DNA of 64,000 bases from RPQJ01 sp963846885 (GCA_963846885.1 CAWJXS010000007.1:1-64000), one strand, 5' to 3'; counted from the first letter of the stretch, positions 28,950-38,062 are shown. Made by a program: numbers and translations. Notes: generated by a model from the letters alone, not told the origin.

Positions 28950-29204
28950 ATGGCGCTCAACATCCGCAATCGCGAGACCGAAGAGCTCGCTGCCGCGTTG
29001 GCCGAAGTCACCGGCGAGACCAAGACCGAAGCCGTCCGTCGCGCCTTGGCCGAGAGGCTCGAACGCGTGCGGCACCAGCGCGCACGACGCAGCCTGGTGG
29101 ACGAAATCAGCCGGATAGCCGACCACTGCTCGGCGTTGCCGGAACTCGACCCGCGCACGGCCGACGAGATCCTCGGTTACGACCGGCATGGACTGCCGCG
29201 CTGA
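28950..29204 (+). CDS. vapB: VapB-type antitoxin (PSK family)
   Basis: 84-residue antitoxin with the Rv0623-like N-terminal DNA-binding segment MALNIRNRETEELAAALAEVTG and KTEAVRRALAERLERV, then a toxin-binding tail ending LGYDRHGLPR. ATG at 28950 is preceded by GGTGA. Its stop TGA overlaps the vapC ATG. It represses its own promoter in known relatives. Confidence 0.9.
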   Translation: MALNIRNRETEELAAALAEVTGETKTEAVRRALAERLERVRHQRARRSLVDEISRIADHCSALPELDPRTADEILGYDRHGLPR

Positions 29205-29602
29205 TGGTGCTCGATTCGTCGGCGCTGCTGGCCATCCTGTTCAGCGAACCCATGCGTGAGCCATTCATCGCGGCGCTCGACGCCGATCCCGTGCGGCTGC
29301 TGTCGGCCGCAACGCTGGTGGAGTGCTCGATCGTCGTGCAGGCCCGCCGTGGGCCGGACGGCCTGCGCGATCTCGACCAGCTGTTGTCGCGGGCAGGCGT
29401 GCGAGTGGAGGCGGTCGACCAGGAGCAGGCCTACATCGCACGCACCGCGTGGGAGCGATACGGCAAGGGCCGGCATGCTGCGGCGTTGAACTTTGGCGAT
29501 TGTTTCGCCTACGCGCTGAGCTTTGCCACGGGCGAGGCGCTGTTGTTCGCGGGAAACGATTTCTCGCGGACGGACGTGCAGGCGCACCCGGCGAGCGGGT
29601 GA
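29204..29602 (+). CDS. vapC: VapC-type PIN-domain ribonuclease toxin
   Basis: 132-residue PIN-domain RNase, normal length. The acidic metal-binding residues are all visible: MVLDSSALLAILF (first Asp), LVECSIVV (Glu), NFGDCFAYAL (Asp) and FAGNDFSRTD (Asp). It likely cleaves tRNA or rRNA when free of VapB. Intact frame, translationally coupled to vapB by ATGA. The pair and the following MazEF pair sit on the plus strand inside an otherwise minus-strand glrK-qseG-glrR system. Confidence 0.93.
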   Translation: MVLDSSALLAILFSEPMREPFIAALDADPVRLLSAATLVECSIVVQARRGPDGLRDLDQLLSRAGVRVEAVDQEQAYIARTAWERYGKGRHAAALNFGDCFAYALSFATGEALLFAGNDFSRTDVQAHPASG

Positions 29603-29728
29603 GGAAGCCGGCTTATGCGACGGCGATTTGGCGTCAGCGCTTCGAGAACAGCAGCAGGAAGCTGCCGATGACGATGATATTGCTCAGCGTCGTGCACGAC
29701 TGCTAAGCTCGAACTGCAGGAGTGCGCC

Positions 29729-29973
29729 ATGGAATCCGTCATCCGCAAATGGGGTAACAGCCCTGCGTTGCGCCTGCCAGACTTCGGTGCTGAAGGCAGC
29801 GGGTTATAGCCTCGAGCAGAAGGTCGAGATTACGGTTTCGCCTGGGCGCATCGTCATCGAGCCTTCGGACAAGTGCAGTACGTTCTCGCTGACTTGCTGC
29901 AGCGGTGATCAACAAGGGCAACACGCACGGCGAGGTCAGCTTCGGCCGGCCGGTGGGCAAGGAAGCGCTGTGA
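29729..29973 (+). CDS. mazE: MazE/ChpAI-type AbrB-fold antitoxin (frameshifted)
   Basis: AbrB/MazE swapped-hairpin antitoxin. MESVIRKWGNSPALRLP, then after one indel near 29785 SVLKAAGYSLEQKVEITVSPGRIVIEPSDK and a C-terminal toxin-binding tail with GEVSFGRPVGKEAL. Repaired length is about 81 residues. TGA overlaps the mazF ATG. Start has GGAG 5-8 bases upstream. Confidence 0.85.
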
Positions 29974-30319
29974 TGGCCCGGCGATACGTGCCCGACGCGC
30001 TGGATGTCGTCTGGCTGCAGTTCGATCCGCAGGCGGGGCACGAGCAGGCCGGACACCGCCCGGCTGTCGTGCTCAGCCCCGCGGCGTACAAGTGCGAAGC
30101 AACCTGGCTGCTGATGGTTTGCTGCCCGATGACCACGCAGCGAATCAAGCGGTCATCGAGCTGAAGTGCGGGATCGACGGCAGGCGTCGAGAGCGCAATC
30201 CTGAGCGATCAGGTCAAGTCGCTCGACTGGAAGGTTCGTCGCGCGCGGAAACGCGGCGACGATCTCGCAAGATCGCGATGCGGCACGTGCGCGCCAAGCT
30301 CAAGGCAGCTGTTAGCTGA
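29973..30319 (+). CDS. mazF: MazF/PemK-type mRNA interferase (frameshifted)
   Basis: PemK/MazF toxin, a sequence-specific endoribonuclease. MARRYVPDALDVVWLQFDPQAGHEQAGHRPAVVLSPAAYN is the hallmark N-terminus (Gln/His/Arg of the active-site loop). After indels near 30095 and 30180 one finds a segment ending ILSDQVKSLDWKVRRARKRG and AMRHVRAKLKAAVS. About 115 residues, normal. The stop is directly followed by two REP-like palindromes that also encode the glrK tail from the other strand. Confidence 0.85.
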
Positions 30320-30407
30320 GCCCTCACCCCAGCCCTCTCCCGCTTTGCGGGAGAGGGAGCCAGGAGCCCTCACCCCAACCCTCTCCCGCTTTGCGGGAGA
30401 GGGAGCC
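30320..30407. repeat. Two tandem REP-like palindromes at the mazF/glrK junction
   Basis: Copies at 30320-30360 and 30367-30407, both CCCTCACCCCA(A/G)CCCTCTCCC-GCTTTGC-GGGAGAGGG. The glrK stop codon lies inside the second copy. Confidence 0.9.
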
Positions 30408-31865
30408 GGAGGGGAGCCGGAGGGGGAGTAAGAGGGAGGTGCACGCGGAAGTGCGCGCCGGGGAACTCGCCATCGACGATCTCGATGTTGCCGCCGTGCG
30501 CATGCACGAATTCCTGCACCACCGACAACCCGATGCCCGTGCCGCGCACCAGTCCGCCCTGCGGCGTGGCGCCCTGGTAGAACGCCTCGAAAATGCGCGG
30601 CCGTTCGTCCAGCGGAATGCCGGGGCCGGTGTCGGCGACGTCCAGCACCAGGTGCTGGCCCGCGTCGTCGTACGCGGCGCGCAACGTGATCGTGCCGCCG
30701 TCCGGCGTGAACTTGACCGCGTTCGAGATCAGGTTGTCCAGGATCAGCTTCAGCTTCTCGCGATCGGCGGTCAGCGTGAGGTCCGGCACCTGCAGGTCGA
30801 GGCGCAGCCCGTGCGCGTTGATCGGCAATTGATAGGTTTCGATCGCCGCCTTCATCAGCGGCAGCAGGCGGATCTCGCCCACTTCGAGTTCGCTGCGTTT
30901 CGCCTGCCATTCGCTGTACGAGAGCAGGTTCTCGATCAGGCGCTGCAGGCGCAGGCTGTTGTCGCGCAGGATGCCGGCGACTTCGCGCTGATCGCCGCTC
31001 AGCGTGCCGACCGCGCCTTCCATCAGCAGTTCGGTGCCCTCGCGGATGTTGGCGAGCGGTGTCTTCAGTTCGTGCGACATGTGGCGCAGGAAGCGATTGC
31101 GTTCCTCGGCGATGTCCTGCAAGCCGCACGCGCAGCCATTCCAGCTGGCGTCCCAGTGCCTTGAGGTCGGACGGCCCCTGCACCTTGACCGGCTCGTTCA
31201 ACTGCCCGTGACCGATCGCGCCGATGGCCGCGTCGATCTGCCGGATGGGCCGCGCGAGGAACAGCGCGAACATCACGATCAGCGCGACCGTGATCGGAAT
31301 CAGCGCCAGCGACTGCCAGTACAGCCGTCGTCGCACGTCTTCCGTTTCGGACTGCAACTGCTTCAGTTCGCGGTCGGTCTGCGCGCTGGCCAGCGTCGAG
31401 AGCTGGCCCGCGTCGCGCGAAAGTTCCGTGAACTCGCGCAGCGTGCTGCGTGATGCGTGTGGGTGACTTTGAACTCAGGGCTGCGGCGATCGTGTCGATC
31501 GTCGTTTCCATGTTCGCGATGACGCGCGCGCGTTCGTCGTTGCCGCCGGGCAGCGCCGAGAAGTTCTTCAGCGTCTTCGTGAGCAGGTCGCGGTTCTGCT
31601 CGAAGGTTTCGAGCAGTGCCGGCCGCGGGATGATCTGGTAGAGCCGCACGGTGCGCTCCAGCGACGAGACCTGCCGCACCAGCGCCTGCGTGTATTGCGT
31701 GGCCGCCACGCCGTTCACCACGAGCCGCTCGCTCGCAGCCGACAGGTTCCGCATCTCGATGGCGGCGCTGATCGTGCCGAGCAGTGCGGGCAGCGCGACG
31801 ATCACGAACCCGAGCAGGATCAGTCCGGTGAGGGAGCGGGGGCGGAGGTCGAAAGAGCGTGTCAC
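30370..31865 (-). CDS. glrK: GlrK/QseE-type sensor histidine kinase (frameshifted)
   Basis: Membrane histidine kinase. GTG 31865; first TM LTGLILLGFVIVALPALLGT, a periplasmic helical sensor (SLERTVRLYQIIPRPALLETF), second TM ALIPITVALIVMFALFLARPI, HAMP (GQLNEPVKVQG-PSDLKALGRQL), HisKA with phospho-His in FLRHMSHELKTPLANIREG, and HATPase with LDNLISNAVKFT, DTGPGIPLDERPRIFEAFYQG and GTGIGLSVV. Indels near 31445 and 31125. The last about 15 residues (APLRLPLPQSGRGLG) and the stop are supplied by a REP palindrome. Separated from qseG-glrR by two toxin-antitoxin modules. Confidence 0.87.
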
Positions 31866-31935
31866 GCTTGTTGCGGGGCCTGGCGGCAGGGGACGAAGTG
31901 CCGGGAAGCGTACGTGACCCCGTACAATCGAAGCA

Positions 31936-32910
31936 ATGAATGCCCCGCATCCGTATTCCGCGCTGACCCCCGACGTCGTCGTCAGCGCCGTCGAAGCGCT
32001 GGGGCACGCGTGCGACGGCCGCATCCTGGCCCTGAACAGCTACGAAAACCGCGTCTACCAGGTGGGCCGCGAAGACACCACGCCCGTCGTGGTGAAGTTC
32101 TACCGCCCCGAGCGCTGGTCCGACGCTGCGATTCTCGAGGAACACGAGTTTGCCCTGGAACTCGCGCGTGCCGAGATCCCGGTGATCGCGCCGGACGTGC
32201 ACGACGGCCGCACGCTCTTCAAGCACGAAGGTTTTCGCTATGCCGTGTACCGGCGGGCGGGCGGTCGCTGGCCCGAACTCGGCACCAAGGACGACCGCCA
32301 GTGGATGGGACGCTTCCTGGCGCGCATCCATGCCATCGGCCGCACCCGCGCGTTCCGGCATCGGCCCCGGCTCGACTGGCGCGTGCTGGGCCAGGACACG
32401 GCCGACTATCTGCTGGACACGGGCTGGATTCCGTCGCACATCGAGGCCGCGTACGAGACGCTGGCCGAGGACGTGCTGGCCCTGGTCGAGCAGCGTTTCG
32501 ACGAAGCGCAGCCGTTGCGCATGCTGCGCCTGCATGGCGACTGCCATCCGGGCAACGTGCTCTGGACGGATTCCGGGCCGCATTTCGTCGACCTGGACGA
32601 CTGCATGACGGGCCCGGCCGTGCAGGACCTGTGGATGCTGCTCTCCGGCCGCCCGGAAGAAATGCGGCAGCAGCTCGACGACATCGTCGAGGGCTACCAG
32701 GAGTTCGGCGATTTTGAACAGCACGAAGTGGCGCTGATCGAGCCGCTGCGGACGCTCCGCATCATGCATTACGCGGGCTGGCTGGCCCGCAGGTGGCAAG
32801 ATCCTGCATTCCCTCGCGCCTTTCCCTGGTTCCAGGAGCCCAAGTATTGGGAGCAACATGTGCTGAACCTGCGTGAACAGCTCTCTGCCATGGAAGAGGG
32901 GCCGTTCTGA
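31936..32910 (+). CDS. srkA: Stress response kinase A (SrkA/RdoA)
   Basis: Cytosolic eukaryotic-like Ser/Thr kinase linked to Cpx/envelope stress and survival. The 324-residue intact frame is the normal length. Key segments: LNSYENRVYQVG (nucleotide-loop region), VVVKFYRPERWS (Lys), catalytic loop RLHGDCHPGNVLW (Asp) and metal-binding FVDLDDCMTGPAVQDLW, ending YWEQHVLNLREQL. It is divergent from glrK with a 70-base gap holding both promoters. In E. coli srkA precedes dsbA; here dsbB is far away. Confidence 0.95.
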   Translation: MNAPHPYSALTPDVVVSAVEALGHACDGRILALNSYENRVYQVGREDTTPVVVKFYRPERWSDAAILEEHEFALELARAEIPVIAPDVHDGRTLFKHEGFRYAVYRRAGGRWPELGTKDDRQWMGRFLARIHAIGRTRAFRHRPRLDWRVLGQDTADYLLDTGWIPSHIEAAYETLAEDVLALVEQRFDEAQPLRMLRLHGDCHPGNVLWTDSGPHFVDLDDCMTGPAVQDLWMLLSGRPEEMRQQLDDIVEGYQEFGDFEQHEVALIEPLRTLRIMHYAGWLARRWQDPAFPRAFPWFQEPKYWEQHVLNLREQLSAMEEGPF

Positions 32911-32968
32911 GCGGGAACTTCGGGCCCGGGATGGGCTCTAAATCGCAGGCTCTGCAAAGGGATTCGCA

Positions 32969-33526
32969 ATGCCGGTCAGTTCAATGCATCGGGCGCCCAT
33001 GGGCTCGTGGTTTCGCGACCGTGCGTGGTCGCGTGCCGTGCAGGCAGTCAAGGAACTGCCGGGTAATGAACTGCCGCTCGGCCTCGCGCTGCGGCTGGTT
33101 CGCACGTGGGACGACGAGGCGACCGCCGTGTCGCCGGAATACCTCGCCCAATGCTTCAAGGCGGCCCGCACCGCAACCGGAACCATCGTGGATTTCGGTG
33201 CGGGCGTTACGACGATCGTGATGGCGATGGCATGCCGTGACCGCCCGGCCGCGGTGCTCGCAATCGAGCATGATCCTGACCGCCGCCGTCGAGTGCTTTC
33301 CGAACTCTCCCGCGTCTCGCGGCGGAGCGGGGACGTGCGGCTGGCGCCAGTCGACCCAAGCGATGACGTGCCGTGGGCCGCCACCGACCTGCAAAGCATC
33401 CGGCGTCCTATTGCATTCGCGGCATGTCACGCGGTGCGCGGGCTGGGCAATCCGCGCGAGGCCTGGCGGCGCATCGTCGAGCCGGCCTTGCTGGACAAGT
33501 GCGCCGTGTATTTCGATCCAGCCTGA
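32969..33526 (+). CDS. Hypothetical protein with a SAM-methyltransferase-like core
   Basis: 185 residues, intact frame. Not recognised as a defined family. The segment ATGTIVDFGAGVTTIVMAMAC resembles motif I of class I methyltransferases (DxGxG), and VLAIEHDPDRRRRVL resembles motif II with an acidic end. The rest of the fold (motif IV) is unclear and the protein is short, so enzymatic activity is uncertain. It stands between srkA and galE on the same strand. Confidence 0.6.
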   Translation: MPVSSMHRAPMGSWFRDRAWSRAVQAVKELPGNELPLGLALRLVRTWDDEATAVSPEYLAQCFKAARTATGTIVDFGAGVTTIVMAMACRDRPAAVLAIEHDPDRRRRVLSELSRVSRRSGDVRLAPVDPSDDVPWAATDLQSIRRPIAFAACHAVRGLGNPREAWRRIVEPALLDKCAVYFDPA

Positions 33527-33586
33527 GCTGAAAAAAGCGAACACCGTCCCAAGAACAGGACCGCCGGGGCTTGGTAGCATTTGCGG

Positions 33587-34597
33587 ATGGCCTCTAACTC
33601 CATCCTCGTGACCGGCGGCGCCGGCTACATCGGCAGCCACACCGTCCGCCAGCTCGTCGAGCGCGGCGAGCGCGTCGTGGTCCTCGACAACCTCTCGACC
33701 GGCTATCGCAGCGCCGTGCTCGGCGCACCGCTGGTCGTGGGCGATACCGGCGATCGGGACTTCGTGGCCCGCGTGCTCGAGGAACACCACGTGGACACCG
33801 TGCTGCACTTCGCGGCGCACACGATCGTGCCCGAGTCGGTGTCCGATCCGCTCAAGTACTACCGCAACAACACCTGTGCCACGCGCAACCTGCTCGAGCA
33901 GTGCGCTGTCGCCGGCGTGGCGCGGTTCGTTTTCTCATCGACGGCCGCCGTGTACGGCATTCCAGCGAGCGGACTCGCAAGCGAAGATTCGCCCACGTCG
34001 CCGATCAATCCGTATGGCACGTCCAAGCTCATGAGCGAATGGATGCTGCGCGACCTCGCCGCGGCATCGAGCACGCTGCGCTACGTGGCCTTGCGCTATT
34101 TCAATGTCGCGGGCAGCGATCCCGGCGGCCGCATCGGCCACAGCGCGCCCACGGCCACGCTGCTGGTCAAGGTGGCGTGCCAGGTGGCGGCCGGCGCGCG
34201 TCCGTCGCTGTCGATCTTCGGCACCGACTACCCGACACCCGACGGCACCGGCGTGCGCGACTACATTCATGTCGAAGACCTGGCTGCCGCGCACCTGAGC
34301 GCGCTCGATTACCTGGCGCGGGGCGGCACGTCGACGACGCTCAACTGCGGCTACGGCCACGGCTTCAGCGTGCGCGAAGTGATCCAGATGGTGGAGCGCG
34401 TGAACGGCGGCAAGCGCCTGTCCGTCGTCGAAAGTCCGCGCCGCGCCGGCGATCCGCCGTCGCTGGTCGCCGACGCGCAGCGCATCCGCGAGGTGCTCGG
34501 CTGGTCGCCCCGGTTCGACGACCTCGAGACCATCGTCCGCAACCAGCTGGACTGGGAACACCGTCTGCAGCGTGAGCCGGATCTGACGCGAAATTGA
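33587..34597 (+). CDS. galE: UDP-glucose 4-epimerase
   Basis: Extended SDR epimerase interconverting UDP-Glc/UDP-Gal (and possibly the GlcNAc pair), supplying sugar nucleotides for envelope glycans. 336 residues from ATG 33587. Motifs: VTGGAGYIGSHTVRQL (NAD), DNLSTGYRSAV, HFAAHTIVPESVSDPLKYY, FSSTAAVYG, catalytic YGTSK, RYFNVAGSDPGGRIG and GTGVRDYIHVEDLAAAHL. Intact. It is outside the main polysaccharide operon, which would need its product. Confidence 0.95.
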   Translation: MASNSILVTGGAGYIGSHTVRQLVERGERVVVLDNLSTGYRSAVLGAPLVVGDTGDRDFVARVLEEHHVDTVLHFAAHTIVPESVSDPLKYYRNNTCATRNLLEQCAVAGVARFVFSSTAAVYGIPASGLASEDSPTSPINPYGTSKLMSEWMLRDLAAASSTLRYVALRYFNVAGSDPGGRIGHSAPTATLLVKVACQVAAGARPSLSIFGTDYPTPDGTGVRDYIHVEDLAAAHLSALDYLARGGTSTTLNCGYGHGFSVREVIQMVERVNGGKRLSVVESPRRAGDPPSLVADAQRIREVLGWSPRFDDLETIVRNQLDWEHRLQREPDLTRN

Positions 34598-34651
34598 TTC
34601 GAATGCAGACGGCGGTGCTCCCGGTGGCGCCCAAGGAGCCGTTCGTGCGCC

Positions 34652-36965
34652 GTGATATTCTGGGCGTTCCTGAATTCTCCGCTGCGGTGCCCTGTGAGCT
34701 CATGCCCTGACTGCTTTTCGCCTGCCGTCCCCGTCCCGTCGAAGGGCTGGCGACAGGCTCTGCGTTTCGCCGGGCTGGCCGTCGTGGCAGCGGCGCTCAC
34801 CGCGTGCGGTGGTGGCGGCGGTGGCGGTGGCGGCGGTGGTGGTGGCAATACCGCACCGACAGCGTCGTTCACGGCCACACCCACGTCGGGCACGGCGCCG
34901 CTCACGGTGGACTTCAACGCGGCCGCCTCGACGGACACGGGCGGCTCGATCGTCACCTACACGTGGAACTTCGGCGACGGCGGCACCTCGGCCTCGACCG
35001 GTCCCACCGCGAGCCGCATTTATGCCGCTGCTGGCACGTACACCGTCACGCTGACCGTGACGGACAACCTGGGCGCCACCGGCACGACGACGCGCACCGT
35101 AACGGTCACTACTCCTAACCTGCCGCCCACGGCCGCGTTCCAGTTCCTGCCCACGGGCGGTCCCGCGCCACTGTTCGTGTTCTTCGACGGGTCGGCTTCG
35201 ACAGACCCCGACGGCGCGATTACAAATTACACTATGGGATTTTGGCGACGGCACGGAAACCGTCGGCGGCAAGACGCCGTCGCACACCTTCGCCATTGCC
35301 GGGACGTTCACGGTGCGCCTCACGGTGCAGGACGCGCAGGGCGCCTCCGCTTCCACCACGCAGTCGATCACCGTGACGGCGGGCGCCGGCGGCGCAGGGC
35401 CCACGATCGTGGGCCGCATCACGTACGCCCGCGTGCCGCTGTCGAGCACCAACAGCTTAGGGCTCAACTACAGCAACACGAATGAGCAGCCCGCGCGTGA
35501 AGTCATCGTCGAACTGATCGCGGCGGGCAATGGCGCGCTGCTGGCGTCCACGACGACGGACAGCGACGGCAATTATGCGTTTGCGCCCCCGGCCAACACC
35601 GACGTCTTCGTTCGCGCCAGGGCGCATGCCCGGCGCACGGCAGCGCCGTCATTCGACATCCGCGTGCTGAACAACACGGGCGGCAACGCGCTGTACGTGC
35701 TCGATGGCTCCGTTTTCAACACCGGTGTCGGCGCCGGCACGCTGACGCGCAACCTGTCGGCCGGCTCCGGCTGGGGTGGCACTGGTTACGTCGAAGTTCG
35801 CGCCGCAGCGCCGTTTGCGATCCTCGATACGCTGTATGCAGCCGCCGAGTTCGTGCAAGACAACGGCGCCAGCGTCAACCTGCCGGCTCTCGACGCATTC
35901 TGGAGCCCGCTGAACAACCCCAACGACGGCAACGTGGCCAGCGGCAACATCATCTCGACGCTCTATCGCACCGCGCCGTTGGCGCCCGGCGATCCGCCGC
36001 AGGGCATCTACGTGCTCGGCCTCGAGAACGTCGACACCGACGAATACGACTCGCACGTGCTCGCGCACGAGTTCCAGCATTACCTGGAAGACAACCTGAG
36101 CCGCACCGACACGACCGGCGGCGAGCACGCCACCAACGAACGGCTCGACATGCGCCTGGCGTTCAGCGAAGGCTTCGCCAATGCGTTCTCAGGCATGGTG
36201 CTGAACAACCCGGTCTATCGCGACACGCAGGGCCCGCAGCAGGGGCAGAGCTTCTTCTTCAACATGGAGAGCAACTTCGCGTCGCCGGCCGGCTGGTTCA
36301 ACGAGGGTTCGATCCACTCGATCGCGTGGGACCTGTTCGACAGCGCGGCCGACGCACCCGATGCGGTGCAAGTGGGTTTCCGGCCGATGTACGAAGCCTT
36401 TGTCGGGCCGCTGCGCACCGGCGCGCCGCTCACGAGCATCTACCCGTTCCTCACCTACATCAGGTCGCAGCCAGGCGTCTCGGGCGCGGCCATCAACGCG
36501 CTTGCGCAGGAACAGGGCATCCGCATCAACGATGCGTACGGCACCGGCGAAACCAACAGCGGTTCGATCCCGGAGGCGCTGCCGGTCTATACCGACGTCA
36601 CGCTCAATGCCTCGCCCGTAACGGTGTGCGGCAGTGCGACGGCCGGCGGCTACAACAAACTCGGCAACCGCCGGTTCCTGCGCTTCACGCTCGGCTCAAG
36701 CCGGCTGGTCTCGATCCGGGCCATGTATTCAGCGACGGGCTCGACCGCGCCGTTCAGCCCGGCGTCTGATCCGGACATCGTGCTGTACCGCAGCGGATTC
36801 CTCGACATTGCCGAGACCACCACGGTGGGTGACGAACTGCTCACCCGCACGCTGCAGGACGGCGAATACGTGATCGAAGTCTATGAGTGGAGCCACGTCG
36901 ATCCGACATACTCGGCGCTGCAACGGCGCGGCGTGACGTGCTTCAATGTATCGGTCACGGGCTGA
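34652..36965 (+). CDS. Secreted PKD-domain lipoprotein with HExxH metallopeptidase-like domain (one frameshift)
   Basis: Predicted lipoprotein: AGLAVVAAALTACGGG lipobox and a glycine run, then two PKD domains (TASFTATPTSGTAPLTVDF and TWNFGDGGTS; AAFQFLPTGGPAPLFVFFDG and, after removal of one base at 35234, YTWDFGDGTET). A linker with a carboxypeptidase-regulatory-like strand set (GNYAFAPPANTDVFVRAR) leads to a C-terminal domain with LAHEFQHYLED (HExxH zinc motif) and FSEGFANAFSGMVL (possible third ligand Glu). About 770 residues. The substrate is unknown. Start codon choice (GTG 34652) is uncertain. Confidence 0.72.
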
Positions 36966-36999
36966 CGCAGTCCCAACCAGCGGGAACCCAGAGGCAGGC

Positions 37000-37677
37000 A
37001 TGCGCAAGACATCGAACCAAGACCACACCGGCTCCATCGCCAGCGCCCCGCGTTTGCGGCGTTTGGCGCTGACTGCAGCCGTGACACTGCTCGCGGGCAC
37101 GCTGGCAGCCGGTTGCAGCAACTCCGACAAGGACGCCGAGCGCGACGCGAAGCTCGCCAAGCGCGCCGAGTCGAAGGCGGCTGCGGCCACCAACGAGGAC
37201 GGTTCGCCTGCCACGCCGCCGGCCAATGCCGCAGACAAGCAGTCGCGACGGGCCGAAGCCGTCGTGGACAGCAAGACCACCGCGCCCGTCGACATGCAGT
37301 ACGACCTGCTGGCAAAGCCGGCACTGGGCCAGCCGTTCGAAGTCGAACTGGCTTTCACGACGCGGCTGCCCGCAGAAGCGCTCGACATCGAAGTGACCGA
37401 GGCCCCGGGCCTGACGGTCGTCGGCGAGAAGACCGCGCGATTCGAGGCGGTCGAAAGCGGGCAGGTCTACACGACCAAGGTGCTGGTGCAGGGCGACACG
37501 GCAGGGCTCTACTACCTTGGCGTGATGGCGAAGATGTCGACGCAGGTGCAGACCGAGACGCGCGCCTTCGCGGTGCCGATCGTGATCGGCAGTCCGCCGG
37601 CGGCGCAGAAGGCGAACCCGCCCAAGGACGCGTCGGGCCAGGCCATCCAGTCGATGCCGGCCAAGGAACCGAACTAG
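37000..37677 (+). CDS. Lipoprotein of unknown function
   Basis: 225-residue lipoprotein from ATG 37000 with AGAGGC upstream. Basic N-terminus, signal LRRLALTAAVTLLAGTLAAGC (Cys in lipobox LAAGC), an acidic/basic charged linker, then a beta-rich domain with FEVELAFTTRLPAEALDIEVTEA and KTARFEAVESGQVYTTKVLV that looks like an Ig-like or soxYZ-like fold, and a Pro/Ala-rich tail. It is 34 bases after the PKD protein and may share its transcript. No enzymatic motif. Confidence 0.75.
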   Translation: MRKTSNQDHTGSIASAPRLRRLALTAAVTLLAGTLAAGCSNSDKDAERDAKLAKRAESKAAAATNEDGSPATPPANAADKQSRRAEAVVDSKTTAPVDMQYDLLAKPALGQPFEVELAFTTRLPAEALDIEVTEAPGLTVVGEKTARFEAVESGQVYTTKVLVQGDTAGLYYLGVMAKMSTQVQTETRAFAVPIVIGSPPAAQKANPPKDASGQAIQSMPAKEPN

Positions 37678-37699
37678 CACTTCTTCTCCTCTCGGCTTT

Positions 37700-37793
37700 C
37701 ACCTCTCCCACGCCAGTGGGAGAGGTCGCGCGCAGCGCGGGTGAGGGCTGATTCTCCCTCTCCCACGCAGTGGGAGAGGGCCGGGGTGAGGGT
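37700..37793. repeat. Two REP-like palindromes
   Basis: Copies ACCTCTCCCACGCCAGTGGGA...GGTGAGGGC and CCCTCTCCCACGCAGTGGGA...GGTGAGGG in tandem, each with an inner palindrome and the GCGCGCAGCGCGG or GGCCGGGG spacer. Confidence 0.9.
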
Positions 37794-37818
37794 CCGGCTC
37801 TGGCTCGGGCAAATTCCT

Positions 37819-37894
37819 GACTATCGATCCGGGGCCTTGTCCCGAGCTTGGAAAGGCAGACACGCGCTCGGGACAAGGCACCGGATCGATAGTC
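37819..37894. repeat. 76-nt hairpin element, copy 1 (29-bp arms, 18-nt loop)
   Basis: Left arm 37819-37847 and right arm 37866-37894 are inverted repeats with one mismatch. The loop TTGGAAAGGCAGACACGC (37848-37865) is identical to copy 2 at 63889-63964. The inner 17 arm bases (GGGGCCTTGTCCCGAGC) are nearly conserved; the outer 12 (GACTATCGATCC) are wholly different from copy 2 but still self-complementary. Neighbouring REP clusters lie on both sides. Confidence 0.88.
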
Positions 37895-37918
37895 CGAAAC
37901 CTCGTCCCAACCCGACAC

Positions 37919-38016
37919 AGCCCTCACCCCAACCCTCTCCCACCTGCGGCGGGAGAGGGAGCAGGCCCCGACACAGCCCTCACCCCAACCCTCTCCCACG
38001 CGTGGGAGAGGGAGCC
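37919..38016. repeat. Two REP-like palindromes
   Basis: Copies CCCTCACCCCAACCCTCTCCC-ACCTGCGGC-GGGAGAGGG and CCCTCACCCCAACCCTCTCCC-ACGCGT-GGGAGAGGG, opposite in orientation to the pair at 37700. This leaves the hairpin element between inverted REP pairs. Confidence 0.9.
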
Positions 38017-38062
38017 GAACCATGACCCATCCTGCAGTGCAGCAAGCGGAGCCGGGTTCGGC

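Noticed and set aside
1..31865. Widespread pseudogenisation of the polysaccharide locus
   Set aside because: Every break is a one-base slip with conserved protein sequence on both sides; sequencing error is the simpler explanation.
37819..37894. tRNA, attC or terminator reading of the 76-nt hairpin
   Set aside because: No anticodon or T arm, no integron R/L boxes, and no T-run after the stem; the 29-bp stem is longer than any of these.
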